Positions 23,668-32,244 of a stretch of 51,695 bases of DNA are shown here, piece after piece (the stretch's first letter is position 1; every line of letters starts with the position of its first letter). The stretch lies in contig NZ_JANIAA010000056.1 of the NCBI RefSeq assembly GCF_024505145.1, positions 1 to 51,695 on the forward strand. The letters are read 5' to 3'. The translations under genes were made by a program, and so were the position numbers. The stretch is from Streptomyces rugosispiralis. Lineage in GTDB: Bacteria; Actinomycetota; Actinomycetes; Streptomycetales; Streptomycetaceae. The notes beneath the pieces were generated by a model. That model made no database searches and was not told the DNA's origin. It saw only the letters and a list, made by a program, of their open reading frames with translations.

Positions 23668-24372
23668 ATGCACCGTTCAGCCCCGCGACTCGCCCGAATA
23701 CTCGCCTGCGCGACCGTACCGGTGGTGCTCGTCGCCGGCTGCTCCTCCGGCTCGGACAAGAAGGAAGACAAGAACGCCGGTGGCTCAGCGAGACCCGACT
23801 CGCCCAGCGCTTCACCCACCGTCGCGGCGGCGAAGTTCAGCAAGCTGCCCGATGTGTGTTCCACGCTTTCCGGGAAGACGGTCGACGACCTCGTCCCCAA
23901 GGCGCAGAACAAGAAGGGCAAGGCCCTTCCCTCGGCCGACACCAATACGTCGGCCAGCTGCCTGTGGAGCGGCCTCGACGAGTTCGACTACCGCTCGCTG
24001 ACCGTCTCCCTCAAGCTGTTCCACTCCGACGCGGGCCTCGGCTCCGGCGACAAGCGCGCCGGGGAGTACGCCGCCCAGCAGGCGAGCAGGGCCGCCACCA
24101 CCGGCAAGGTGACCGACCCCAAGACCGAGAAGATCGCGGGCATCGGCGACGAGGCGACCGCGGTCAGCACCAAGGAGAAGAAGGACGGCGACGACTTCCG
24201 CGACCAGACGGTCGTGGCCCGTACCGCCAATGTCGTCATCACCCTCCAGTACGACGGCGCGGGCTATGAGACCGCCAAGACCCCGGACGCCGCCGACCTG
24301 CTCAAGGGCGCCAAGTCGGCCGCCAAGGAGGCCGTCGGCGCCATCGGTAAGGGTGCCAAGAGCGGCGCCTGA
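23668..24372 (+). CDS. Lipoprotein, probably DUF3558-like, paralogue of the preceding gene
   Basis: 234-aa predicted lipoprotein with lipobox VAGC near residue 25 and a charged linker (SGSDKKEDKNAGG). The ordered part has LPDVCSTLSGKTVDDLVPKA and SASCLWSG, mirroring the two-Cys layout (EACGAV, then GCRW) of the preceding protein. It also has a matching C-terminal segment (TVVARTANVVITLQYDGAGY) but lacks the long Ser/Gly linker. GAAGGA lies just before the ATG. Together with the preceding gene it looks like a tandem duplication. The gap of 147 bp allows a separate promoter. Function unknown. Confidence 0.8.
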   Translation: MHRSAPRLARILACATVPVVLVAGCSSGSDKKEDKNAGGSARPDSPSASPTVAAAKFSKLPDVCSTLSGKTVDDLVPKAQNKKGKALPSADTNTSASCLWSGLDEFDYRSLTVSLKLFHSDAGLGSGDKRAGEYAAQQASRAATTGKVTDPKTEKIAGIGDEATAVSTKEKKDGDDFRDQTVVARTANVVITLQYDGAGYETAKTPDAADLLKGAKSAAKEAVGAIGKGAKSGA

Positions 24373-24460
24373 CCCGCCGACACGACCCCTTCCCGCCCAT
24401 GAGCCTTGACGTGTATGCGACGCTGATGCGGCTGTTGTTGAGGACGGGGAGGGGTCGCGG

Positions 24461-25924
24461 GTGGCCGCGATGCAACTGACACGGATGCACCGAATACTGG
24501 CCGGGGTGGTCGTCACCGGGGCAGTGGTGATCGCCGGGATCGGCTTCGCCGGTTCCTACGCCGCGGTGCGCGATCTCGCCCTCGACAAGGGCTTCGGCGC
24601 GTTCGCCAATGTCTTCCCGATCGGCATCGACGCGGGGATCGTGGTCCTGCTCGCGCTGGATCTACTGCTCACCTGGATCCGCATCCCCTTCCCGCTGCTG
24701 CGCCAGACCGCCTGGCTGCTGACCGCGGCCACCATCGCCTTCAACGGCGCGGCCGCCTGGCCGGACCCGGTCGGCGTCGGCATGCACAGCGTGATCCCGA
24801 TCCTGTTCGTCGTCTCCGTCGAGGCCGCCCGGCACGCGGTCGGCCGGGTCGCCGACATCACCGCCGACCGGCACATGGAGTCGGTCCGCATCGCCCGCTG
24901 GCTGCTCGCGCCGGTGCCCACCTTCCGGCTGTGGCGCCGGATGAAGCTGTGGGAGCTGCGCAGCTACGAGGAGGTCATCAGGCTGGAGCAGGACCGGCTG
25001 GTCTACCAGGCCCGGCTGCGGGCCCGCTACGGGCGGTCCTGGCGCCGTAAGGCGCCCGTGGAGTCGCTGATGCCGCTGCGGCTGGCGCGGTACGGGGTGC
25101 CGCTGGCGGACACCGCCCCGGCGGGGCTCGCGGCGGCCGGTCTGGACCCGTCCACGGTGTCGGCGACCGCGCTCCCCCCGGGCCGGTCGGCCACGGCGGA
25201 CGGGACGGGGCCCAAGAACGCGCCCCTGGAGGCCCGGACGGGCCCGTACGGGGCGCCGGGGGCCGGGGCCGACTCGGGGCCGCAGCAGCACCCCCAGCAG
25301 CCTCAGACGCAGGAGCTGCCGCTCTCGCTGCCCCTGCCGGTGTACCAGCAGCCCGCCGGGCAGGGCCATGACGGCCGGAACGCCGTGCCCTTCGACCCGG
25401 CGGCCGCCCACCCCGCGGCCGTCGAGCAGCAGCCACAGCAGCTCCAGCACCCGCAACAGGCACAGCAGCCGCCGCAACTCCAGCCGCAGGACCAGCAGGT
25501 CCCGGGCCAGGCGCCGCAGCCCGAGCAGCAGCCGCAGCAATTCCAGCAGCCCCAGCCCCCGCAGCCCCAGCTGACCGTGCCGGTCGGGCCCGGCGGCCGG
25601 GTGCGGCCGCTCGGCGGTGAGGGCGTGGGGAGCCACCAGGGCGTCTACGTACCGGAGCAGCGCGAGCCCGAGCGGTACGCGTACGAGGAGCCGCAGCCGG
25701 AGCAGCAGCTCAACCAGCTACCGGACGACGTGCCGCGCGAGGAGGTCTACTACGCGACCTTCCGCCAGTTCCTCGCCGACCACAGCCGGTACCCCTCCGC
25801 GTACCAGTTCGGGCAGCGGCTGCGGGAGACCTACGGCGTGACCGACCTCAGCAACAGCGAGCTGGCCGGGTACGTCGAGGACTTCAAGGAGCGCGTCCGC
25901 CTGGAGCGCGAGGCCATCCCGTAG
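24461..25924 (+). CDS. DUF2637 (SpdB-like) membrane protein with Gln/Pro-rich linker
   Basis: 487 aa. Residues about 10-125 contain four membrane helices (ILAGVVVTGAVVIAGIGFAG, VFPIGIDAGIVVLLALDLLL and others) that match DUF2637, a domain seen in actinobacterial spread/transfer (SpdB-like) proteins and many chromosomal relatives. After a basic cytoplasmic stretch (FRLWRRMKLWELRSYEEVIR) comes a disordered region of about 170 residues dominated by Gln and Pro. A compact helical domain ends the protein (REEVYYATFRQFLADHSRYP to YVEDFKERVRLE). GTG at 24461 has GGAGGGG six bases upstream; ATG 24470 is possible. Convergent with lysS. No other transfer genes are nearby, so a plasmid-transfer role is unlikely here. 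Confidence 0.85.
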   Translation: MAAMQLTRMHRILAGVVVTGAVVIAGIGFAGSYAAVRDLALDKGFGAFANVFPIGIDAGIVVLLALDLLLTWIRIPFPLLRQTAWLLTAATIAFNGAAAWPDPVGVGMHSVIPILFVVSVEAARHAVGRVADITADRHMESVRIARWLLAPVPTFRLWRRMKLWELRSYEEVIRLEQDRLVYQARLRARYGRSWRRKAPVESLMPLRLARYGVPLADTAPAGLAAAGLDPSTVSATALPPGRSATADGTGPKNAPLEARTGPYGAPGAGADSGPQQHPQQPQTQELPLSLPLPVYQQPAGQGHDGRNAVPFDPAAAHPAAVEQQPQQLQHPQQAQQPPQLQPQDQQVPGQAPQPEQQPQQFQQPQPPQPQLTVPVGPGGRVRPLGGEGVGSHQGVYVPEQREPERYAYEEPQPEQQLNQLPDDVPREEVYYATFRQFLADHSRYPSAYQFGQRLRETYGVTDLSNSELAGYVEDFKERVRLEREAIP

Positions 25925-25982
25925 CCACCCCGTGGCCGTCATGGCCGCCGTGGCCGCCATGGCCGTCCCGCGAGGCCGGAAC

Positions 25983-26015
25983 GCCGGGCGGCGGCCGTAA
26001 GGCCGTCCGCCCGGC
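25983..26015. terminator. Hairpin terminator between DUF2637 gene and lysS
   Basis: GCCGGGCGG (25983-25991) pairs with CCGCCCGGC (26007-26015), and GGCC-GTAA-GGCC closes the inside. It is positioned between convergent genes and probably works in both directions. Confidence 0.75.
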
Positions 26016-26033
26016 GCCCGGGAGCCGCGGAGG

Positions 26034-27755
26034 TCAGGCCGCGAGCAGCTTGCGCACCCGGTCCGCCCCCACCGCCAGCAGCAGCGTGGGCAGCCGCGGG
26101 CCGGTGTCCCGCCCGACCAGCAGGGTGTAGAGCAGCGCGAAGAACGACCGCTGGGCGACCTTCAGCTCAGGCGTCGGCTTGGCCTCCGGCGACAGCCCCG
26201 CCTGGATCTTGGGCACCCCGTAGACCAGCGTGGTGAGGCCGTCCAGCGACCAGTGGTCGTCCAGGCCGTCGAGCAGCAGCCGCAGCGACTCCCGCTCGGT
26301 GTCGCCCAGGGCGGCCAGCCGCTCCGTGTCCGGCTCGTCCCGGACCCGGGTGCGCTGGTCGGCCGGGACCTGGGTGGTGATCCAGCGCTCGGCCTTGTCG
26401 AGCCGGGGCCGGGTCTCCTCCAGGGACTTCACCGGGTTGTCGGGGTCGAGCTCGCCGAGGATGCGCAGCGTCTGCTCGTCATGGCCGGTGGTGATGTCCA
26501 CCACCGAGGCCAGCGTGCGGTACGGCAGCGGGCGCGGGGTGCTCGGCAGCTCGCCCGTGGCGGTGCGGGTCGCGCGGCGGTACGCGGCCGCGTCCGCGGG
26601 CTGGGCCGTGGACTCGGTGATCTTCCGCTCCAGCGCGTCCCACTCGTCGTAGGTCCGCTGGATCTCCTGGTCGAAGGCGATCTTGAAGGACTGGTTGGGC
26701 CGGCGCCGGGCGTACAGCCAGCGCAGCAGCGGCGCCTCCATGATCTCCAGCGCGTCGGCCGGGGTGGGCACACCGCCCTTGGAGGAGGACATCTTGGCCA
26801 TGCCGCTGATGCCCACGAACGCGTACATCGGGCCGATGGGCTGCTCGCCGCCGAAGACCTCGCGGACGATCTGGCCGCCGACCACATAGGACGAGCCGGG
26901 CGAGGAGTGGTCGACGCCCGAGGGCTCGAAGACCACGCCCTCGTAGGCCCAGCGCATCGGCCAGTCGACCTTCCAGACCAGCTTGCCGCGGTCGTGCTCG
27001 CTCAGGCGGACGGTCTCGCCGTGGCCGCACGCGCAGGTGTACGCCAGCTCGGTGGTCTCCTCGTCGTACGAGGTCACCGTGGTCACATCGCGCTCGCAGA
27101 CCGAGCAGTACGGCTTGTACGGGTAGTAACCCGCCTCGCCCGCGCTGCCGTCGTCCTCGGCGGCCGCGCCCGAGCCCTCGGCGGCGGCCAGCTCGGCCTC
27201 GTCCACCGGCTTCTGCTGCTGCTTGGGCTTCTTGGCGCCGGGCTTGTCCTTGGTGCGGTACCGGTCCAGGACGGCGTCGATCTCCCGGCGGTGGCGCATC
27301 GCGTGCAGGATCTGCTCCCGGTACGCCCCCGAGGTGTACTTCTCGGTCTGGCTGATGGGGTGGAACTCGATGCCCATCTCCCGCAGCGCCTCGGCCATCG
27401 GCGCCTTGAAGTGCTCCGCCCAGTTCGGGTACGGGGATCCGGGCGGGGCCGGGACCGAGGTGAGCGGCTTGCCGATGTGCTCGGACCAGGACGGGTCGAT
27501 CCCTGCCGGGACCTTGCGGTACCGGTCGTAGTCGTCCCAGGACAGGATGTGAACGCACTCGTGGCCCCGGCGCCGGATCTCGTCGGCGACCAGGTGCGGG
27601 GTCATGACCTCGCGCAGATTGCCGAGGTGGATCGGGCCGGACGGGCTGAGGCCCGAGGCGACGACGACAGGTTTGCCCGGGGCGCGGCGCTCCGCCTCGG
27701 CAATGACCTCGTCGGCGAATCGGGAGACCCAGTCGGTCTCGGTGCTCTGAGCCAC
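26034..27755 (-). CDS. lysS: Lysyl-tRNA synthetase, class I
   Basis: 573-aa class I LysRS, the archaeal-type enzyme found in actinobacteria such as Streptomyces. The HIGH-like motif is PSGPIHLGNLRE, and the KMSKS loop reads GISGMAKMSSSKG. A zinc ribbon is visible (YCSVCERD with YTCACGHGE). A low-complexity insert (KKPKQQQKPVDEAELAAAEG onward) precedes it. GTG at 27755 was chosen because AGGAAGGAAG lies 8 bases upstream and the protein begins MAQSTETDW; longer starts would place that ribosome site inside the coding region. Divergent from argS, 183 bp away. No T-box-like leader was seen. Confidence 0.96.
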   Translation of the reverse strand: MAQSTETDWVSRFADEVIAEAERRAPGKPVVVASGLSPSGPIHLGNLREVMTPHLVADEIRRRGHECVHILSWDDYDRYRKVPAGIDPSWSEHIGKPLTSVPAPPGSPYPNWAEHFKAPMAEALREMGIEFHPISQTEKYTSGAYREQILHAMRHRREIDAVLDRYRTKDKPGAKKPKQQQKPVDEAELAAAEGSGAAAEDDGSAGEAGYYPYKPYCSVCERDVTTVTSYDEETTELAYTCACGHGETVRLSEHDRGKLVWKVDWPMRWAYEGVVFEPSGVDHSSPGSSYVVGGQIVREVFGGEQPIGPMYAFVGISGMAKMSSSKGGVPTPADALEIMEAPLLRWLYARRRPNQSFKIAFDQEIQRTYDEWDALERKITESTAQPADAAAYRRATRTATGELPSTPRPLPYRTLASVVDITTGHDEQTLRILGELDPDNPVKSLEETRPRLDKAERWITTQVPADQRTRVRDEPDTERLAALGDTERESLRLLLDGLDDHWSLDGLTTLVYGVPKIQAGLSPEAKPTPELKVAQRSFFALLYTLLVGRDTGPRLPTLLLAVGADRVRKLLAA

Positions 27756-27938
27756 GGTCGGCACTTCCTTCCTAGCGGGCATGGCACCGCCCATTGTCCC
27801 AGACGGAACAGACCCCTCCGGATTCGCCCACAGGGCCCGCCGGGCGGACCCGGGTTGTCCACAGGCCGGGGAAATCGTTGGACGCGCCGTGAAATACTGG
27901 GTTGTCCATACCACCACTATCGGAATGGCACCTCATCC

Positions 27939-29726
27939 ATGGCATCGGTCCTTTCCCTCGCCGCTACGGTCCATCAGCGCGTCGCGGACGCCCTCTCGGC
28001 TGCCCTGCCGGAGGCCGGCTCCGCGGACCCGCTGCTGCGACGAAGCGACCGGGCCGACTTCCAGGCCAACGGGATGCTGGCGCTGGCCAAGCAGCTCAAG
28101 GGAAACCCCCGTGAGCTGGCCGCCAAGGTCGTGGCGCACCTTCCGGTCGCCGCCACCTCGGCCGACCCCGATCCGGTGATCGCCGACATCGAGGTCTCCG
28201 GCCCCGGCTTCCTCAACATCACGATCGCCGACTCCGCGATCACCGCGACCCTCGCCGCCCGCGCCGCCGACGACCGCCTCGGCGTGCCGTACGCGCAGGC
28301 GCCCGGCACCACCGTGATCGACTACGCCCAGCCCAATGTGGCCAAGGAGATGCACGTCGGCCATCTGCGCTCGGCGGTGATCGGCGACGCGGTGGTGCGG
28401 ATCCTGGAGTTCGCGGGCGAGAAGGTGATCCGCCGCCACCACATCGGCGACTGGGGCACCCAGTTCGGCATGCTCATCCAGTATCTGATCGAGCACCCGC
28501 ACGAGCTGGACCACGAGGACGCCTCCTCCGGCGAGGAGGCCATGTCCAACCTCAACCGGCTCTACAAGGCCGCGCGGGCGCTCTTCGACGCCGACCCGGA
28601 GTTCAAGGAGCGGTCCCGGCGGCGGGTGGTGGAGCTCCAGGCGGGCGACGAGGAGACCATCGCCCTGTGGCGGAAGTTCGTGGACGAGTCGAAGATCTAC
28701 TTCTACTCGGTCTTCGACAAGCTGGACATCGAGATCCACGACCCCGACGTGGTCGGCGAGTCGGGTTACAACGACATGCTGGCCGAGACCTGCCGGCTGC
28801 TGGAGGAGTCCGGTGTCGCCGTGCGCTCCGAGGGCGCGCTGTGCGTCTTCTTCGACGACATCAAGGGCCCCGAGGGCAATCCGGTGCCGCTGATCGTCCA
28901 GAAGTCCGACGGCGGCTTCGGCTACGCGGCCACCGACCTCTCCGCGATCCGCGACCGGGTGCAGCACCTGAAGGCGGACACCCTGCTGTACGTGGTGGAC
29001 GCCCGGCAGTCGCTGCACTTCAAGATGGTCTTCGAGACCGCCCGCCGGATCGGCTGGCTCAATGACCAGGTGCACGCCGCGCAGCTCGCCTTCGGCACCG
29101 TCCTGGGCAAGGACGGCAAGCCGTTCAAGACCCGCGCGGGCGAGACGGTGCGGCTGGAGGACCTGCTGGACGAGGCCACCGAGCGGGCCGCGGCCGTGGT
29201 CCGGGAGAAGAGCGAGAAGCTCGGCCTCACCGAGGAGGAGATCCTCGAGCGCGGCGCCCAGGTCGGCGTCGGCGCGGTGAAGTACGCGGATCTGTCCACC
29301 TCCGCCTCGCGCGACTACAAGTTCGACCTCGACCAGATGGTCTCGCTCAACGGGGACACCTCGGTCTACCTCCAGTACGCGTACGCCCGGATCCAGTCGA
29401 TCCTGCGCCGCGCCGGGGAGGGGCAGCGGCCGCTGGCCCACCCGGAGCTTCCGCTGGCCCCGGCCGAGCGGGCGCTGGGCCTGCACCTCGACCAGTTCGG
29501 GGAGACGCTGCGCGAGGTGGCCGCCGGATACGAGCCGCACAAGCTGGCCGGGTATCTCTACCAGTTGGCCTCGCTCTACACGACCTTCTACGACCAGTGC
29601 CCGGTCCTGAAGGCGGACGGCGGCCCGACCCATGTGGAGAACCGCCTCTTCCTGTGCGACATCACGGCGCGGACGCTGGGGCAGGGCATGTCCCTGCTGG
29701 GCATCCGCACCCCCGAGCGCCTCTGA
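27939..29726 (+). CDS. argS: Arginyl-tRNA synthetase
   Basis: 595-aa class I ArgRS. The N-terminal Add1 domain is followed by the HIGH-like signature VAKEMHVGHLRSAVIGD, preceded by the ArgRS-specific IDYAQPN. GDWGTQFGMLI, the KMS-like loop region (GKPFKTRAGETVRLEDL) and the C-terminal anticodon-binding helix bundle complete it. ATG at 27939 fits the family start (MASVLSLAATVHQRV). A much longer frame is open upstream across lysS, but it is only the antisense shadow of that gene. A strong hairpin terminator follows 14 bp after the stop. Confidence 0.97.
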   Translation: MASVLSLAATVHQRVADALSAALPEAGSADPLLRRSDRADFQANGMLALAKQLKGNPRELAAKVVAHLPVAATSADPDPVIADIEVSGPGFLNITIADSAITATLAARAADDRLGVPYAQAPGTTVIDYAQPNVAKEMHVGHLRSAVIGDAVVRILEFAGEKVIRRHHIGDWGTQFGMLIQYLIEHPHELDHEDASSGEEAMSNLNRLYKAARALFDADPEFKERSRRRVVELQAGDEETIALWRKFVDESKIYFYSVFDKLDIEIHDPDVVGESGYNDMLAETCRLLEESGVAVRSEGALCVFFDDIKGPEGNPVPLIVQKSDGGFGYAATDLSAIRDRVQHLKADTLLYVVDARQSLHFKMVFETARRIGWLNDQVHAAQLAFGTVLGKDGKPFKTRAGETVRLEDLLDEATERAAAVVREKSEKLGLTEEEILERGAQVGVGAVKYADLSTSASRDYKFDLDQMVSLNGDTSVYLQYAYARIQSILRRAGEGQRPLAHPELPLAPAERALGLHLDQFGETLREVAAGYEPHKLAGYLYQLASLYTTFYDQCPVLKADGGPTHVENRLFLCDITARTLGQGMSLLGIRTPERL

Positions 29727-29739
29727 GTCACCGCGGATG

Positions 29740-29774
29740 AAGAGCCCCGCCCCGGCACGAGGGGCGGGGCTCTT
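29740..29774 (+). terminator. Terminator after argS
   Basis: Perfect 14-bp stem: AAGAGCCCCGCCCC (29740-29753) with GGGGCGGGGCTCTT (29761-29774) and a 7-base loop. It also faces the convergent hydrolase gene and may serve both. Confidence 0.9.
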
Positions 29775-29802
29775 CGCGTTCATCGATGGCTCGTCACGGG
29801 CG

Positions 29803-31296
29803 TCACCGGCAGAGCACATCGCGCTTCGGCCGCTGACCGGTCAGCAGGAAGTCCGTGACCCTCCGGTCCGCGCAGGCGCTGCCGTTCGCCACATACGCCG
29901 CGCCATGCCCCACCGCGTCCACGCTGACCATCCGGGCCCGGTCCCCATAAGCGCGCCGCAGATTCAGCGCCCCGCTGTACGGGGTGGCCACATCGCGCCT
30001 GTTCTGCACCAGCAGGACGTTCGACGGCCCCTGGCCGGTGATCCGCACCGGCTTGTCCCGCGGCGCGTCATGCCAGAACGCGCACGGCGTGACGTTCACC
30101 GGCATGCCCGCGGTGAGCGGGTGGCTCTTACGGTCGGCGGCGACATCCCGCGCGTAGCCGGGCAGGGAGGTGGGCCACTCCACGTCGTTGCAGATGGTCG
30201 CGAGGGACACCGCCGCGGCGTCCTGCGGGGGGTTGGCCGGTGCCTCGGCGGTCACCTTGCCCGCGTCCGCGTCGACGATCAGGCGGGCCAGGCTCTCGAA
30301 GCGGTCCGGGGAGTACAGGGCGTCCAGCATGCCCTGGCGCAGTGCGTTGCCGTTCAGCTCGGGCGGGTTGGCGCCGGGCCACGGCAGCGGCTTCGCGTCC
30401 AGCCGGGCGGCGAGGTCCAGGACCCGCCGCCGCACCCCGTCGGGGGTCCCGGCGAGCCGGACGGGACTGCCGGGGGCGGAGGCCCAGCGGGCGAAGTCGG
30501 GGAACGTGTCCTCGACGCCCACGGCGTAGTTGGCCAGCCAGCCGCGCTCCACCCGCTCCGGGTTCGGGTCGTCATTGCTGTCCAGCACCCAGCGGTCGGT
30601 GTGCTCGGGGAACATCTGCGCGTAGACGGAGCCCACATACGTCCCGTACGAGACGCCCCACGCGGACAGCTTCCGCTCGCCGAGCGCCCGGCGGACGCTG
30701 TCGATGTCCCGCGCCTCGTTGACGGTGCTGATGGTGCGCAGCAGTTCGCCGCCGTTGCGGGCGCAGGTGTCGGCGATGCGGCGGCCGGTGGTGACGTTCC
30801 GCGTGATGTCCCCGTCGGGGGCGGGCCAGGGGCGGGAGGCGAGCAGCGACAGATCGGCGGGGTTCAGATCGCATCCGGCGTGGGTGGACCGCCCCAGGCC
30901 GCGCGGGTCGAAGCTGACGATGTCGTACGCGTCCCGCACCGACTGCGGGAGCCGCTTGCCGAGCGTGCTGGGCCGGTTCAGCCCCGGCGATCCGGGGCCG
31001 CCCGGGATCAGCAGCAGGGTGCCCCGGCGGGCCCGCGGCCGCTCGCTGGGGATGCGGGAGACGGCGAGGGAGATCCGCTCGCCACCGGGGTCGCGGTAGT
31101 CCAGCGGCACCTTGAGCGTGGCGCATTCCTGACGGGGGTCGAGCCCGGTGCCCTCGCAGGCGCCCCAGTCGGGCGCGGCGGCGGTCGGGTCGGCCAACGG
31201 GGCCGGGGTCGCGTTCGCGGACGCGACCCCGAGGAGGGCGGCGGTGGTGGCGGTGGCGAGGGCCAGTGCGGCGGTTCTGCCGGTCGTCGGTCTCAT
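29803..31296 (-). CDS. Secreted alpha/beta hydrolase, TAP-like peptidase
   Basis: 497-aa secreted protein of the Streptomyces tripeptidyl-aminopeptidase-like (SlpD/SlpE-type) group. A Sec signal (AALALATATTAALLGVASA) is followed by an alpha/beta-hydrolase domain with oxyanion segment LLIPGGPG, nucleophile elbow WGVSYGTYVG (S216), and C-terminal catalytic Asp (NRRDVATP) and His (VGHGAAY). Substrates in this group are short N-terminal peptides. The segment after the nucleophile reads LDSNDDPNP, where many relatives have LDGVVDP; this may alter the substrate pocket. ATG at 31296 gives the proper signal peptide; the frame is open further but not protein-like. A 35-bp tandem repeat lies just upstream. 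Confidence 0.88.
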   Translation of the reverse strand: MRPTTGRTAALALATATTAALLGVASANATPAPLADPTAAAPDWGACEGTGLDPRQECATLKVPLDYRDPGGERISLAVSRIPSERPRARRGTLLLIPGGPGSPGLNRPSTLGKRLPQSVRDAYDIVSFDPRGLGRSTHAGCDLNPADLSLLASRPWPAPDGDITRNVTTGRRIADTCARNGGELLRTISTVNEARDIDSVRRALGERKLSAWGVSYGTYVGSVYAQMFPEHTDRWVLDSNDDPNPERVERGWLANYAVGVEDTFPDFARWASAPGSPVRLAGTPDGVRRRVLDLAARLDAKPLPWPGANPPELNGNALRQGMLDALYSPDRFESLARLIVDADAGKVTAEAPANPPQDAAAVSLATICNDVEWPTSLPGYARDVAADRKSHPLTAGMPVNVTPCAFWHDAPRDKPVRITGQGPSNVLLVQNRRDVATPYSGALNLRRAYGDRARMVSVDAVGHGAAYVANGSACADRRVTDFLLTGQRPKRDVLCR

Positions 31297-31333
31297 GCGC
31301 ACAAGCCTTGTCGAACCGGCCCTCCCGTCCCAT

Positions 31334-31409
31334 CCGGGCAACCGGCCGACCCGCTCGGGGGAAAACCCCCGGGCAACCGGCCGACCCGCTCGGGGGAAAA
31401 CCCCCGGGC
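31334..31409. repeat. 35-bp direct repeat carrying GGGGGAAAACCCCC hairpins
   Basis: Copies at 31334-31368 and 31369-31403 are identical, and the start of a third follows. Each contains the perfect hairpin GGGGG-AAAA-CCCCC (31357-31370 and 35 bp later). The array lies between divergent starts (hydrolase on minus, AMIN-like gene on plus), 38 bp upstream of the hydrolase start codon. Confidence 0.9.
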
Positions 31410-31550
31410 GGCCGCCATGAGCACCCCGCCCCCGCGGACGTAGCATTCGGGACACATTTCCCGGACCGGGACAACCTCTCACCGCCCCGGCCTGTCCAAC
31501 CCCGTGAATCACCTGTCATCAACGGACAACAGACCATTGGGGGCTTGACC

Positions 31551-32138
31551 ATGCGACGGTGGGGGACCGCACTCGCGGCGATGGCGCTCGCGGGCGGCGC
31601 GCTGGCGGCGACGGCGGGGACGGCAGGGGCCGTCACGCCGACCGCGGCCAAGGCGGCGACGACCTGCGAGACCGGCTGGGGCAGCGGCGAGAAGACGGCC
31701 CAACCGGCGGGACACGCACCGCTGGGGAACATCAGGACGGGCCGGCACGCGTGCTACGACCGCATCGTGTTCGACGTGAAGGGGGCCACGGCCGCCGATC
31801 GCGTCGGCTACCGCGTGGGGTATGTGAACACCCTGCACCAGGACGGCTCGGGCGAGGAGATCCCGGTCCGCGGTGGGGCAATCCTGGAGATCCATGTGTC
31901 CGCGCCGAGCTACGACCCGGGCAGCGGCGCGGAGTCGTACCCGGGGCGGGCGCGCAAGCCGCTGCCGGGCGTGGACATCTCCGGCTACCAGACCTTCCGG
32001 GACACCCGCTTCGGCGCCAGCTTCGAGGGTGAGACCCAGGTCGGCCTCGGGGTGCGGGCACGGCTGCCGTTCCGGGTCTTCCAGGCCGACGGGCATGTCG
32101 TGGTGGACGTGGCGCACTCCTGGAACGCGGCGCGCTGA
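31551..32138 (+). CDS. Secreted AMIN-like domain protein
   Basis: 195-aa exported protein: Sec signal (RRWGTALAAMALAGGALAAT, cleavage near AGAVTP), then a single beta-rich domain with YDRIVFDVKG, EEIPVRGGAILEIHVSAPSY and VFQADGHVVVDVAHSW. This pattern matches the AMIN-like beta domain widespread in actinobacteria, thought to bind cell-wall material. Two cysteines (TTCETGW and RHACYDR) could form a disulfide. ATG at 31551 follows a GGGG stretch that may serve as ribosome site. Divergent from the TAP-like hydrolase and convergent with the DD-peptidase gene. Exact role unknown. Confidence 0.82.
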   Translation: MRRWGTALAAMALAGGALAATAGTAGAVTPTAAKAATTCETGWGSGEKTAQPAGHAPLGNIRTGRHACYDRIVFDVKGATAADRVGYRVGYVNTLHQDGSGEEIPVRGGAILEIHVSAPSYDPGSGAESYPGRARKPLPGVDISGYQTFRDTRFGASFEGETQVGLGVRARLPFRVFQADGHVVVDVAHSWNAAR

Positions 32139-32179
32139 GCCCGGCGCGGGGCCACGACGAGGGCACCTGACGGCCATGA

Positions 32180-32226
32180 CAAGGGCCTGCCCCGCGACCC
32201 GGTGGGTTCGCGGGGCAGGCCCCTTG
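32180..32226. terminator. Long hairpin terminator between convergent genes
   Basis: AAGGGCCTGCCCCGCGA (32181-32197) pairs with the segment TCGCGGGGCAGGCCCCTT from 32208, leaving one extra C as a bulge. It lies between the AMIN-like gene and the DD-peptidase gene and probably stops both. Confidence 0.88.
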
Positions 32227-32244
32227 CTCTGCCGCTGGTGCGGG

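Noticed and set aside
24461..25924. Integrated plasmid suggested by the SpdB-like DUF2637 protein
   Set aside because: No integrase, replication or tra genes and no att-like repeats or tRNA gene are nearby; chromosomal DUF2637 proteins are common.
26253..27938. Plus-strand extension of argS by more than 560 codons
   Set aside because: It runs opposite lysS and shows no domain; the argS family start is at 27939.
27756..27938. T-box or other riboswitch in front of lysS or argS
   Set aside because: The 183-bp divergent gap is too short for two leaders and no T-box sequence or specifier stem was seen.
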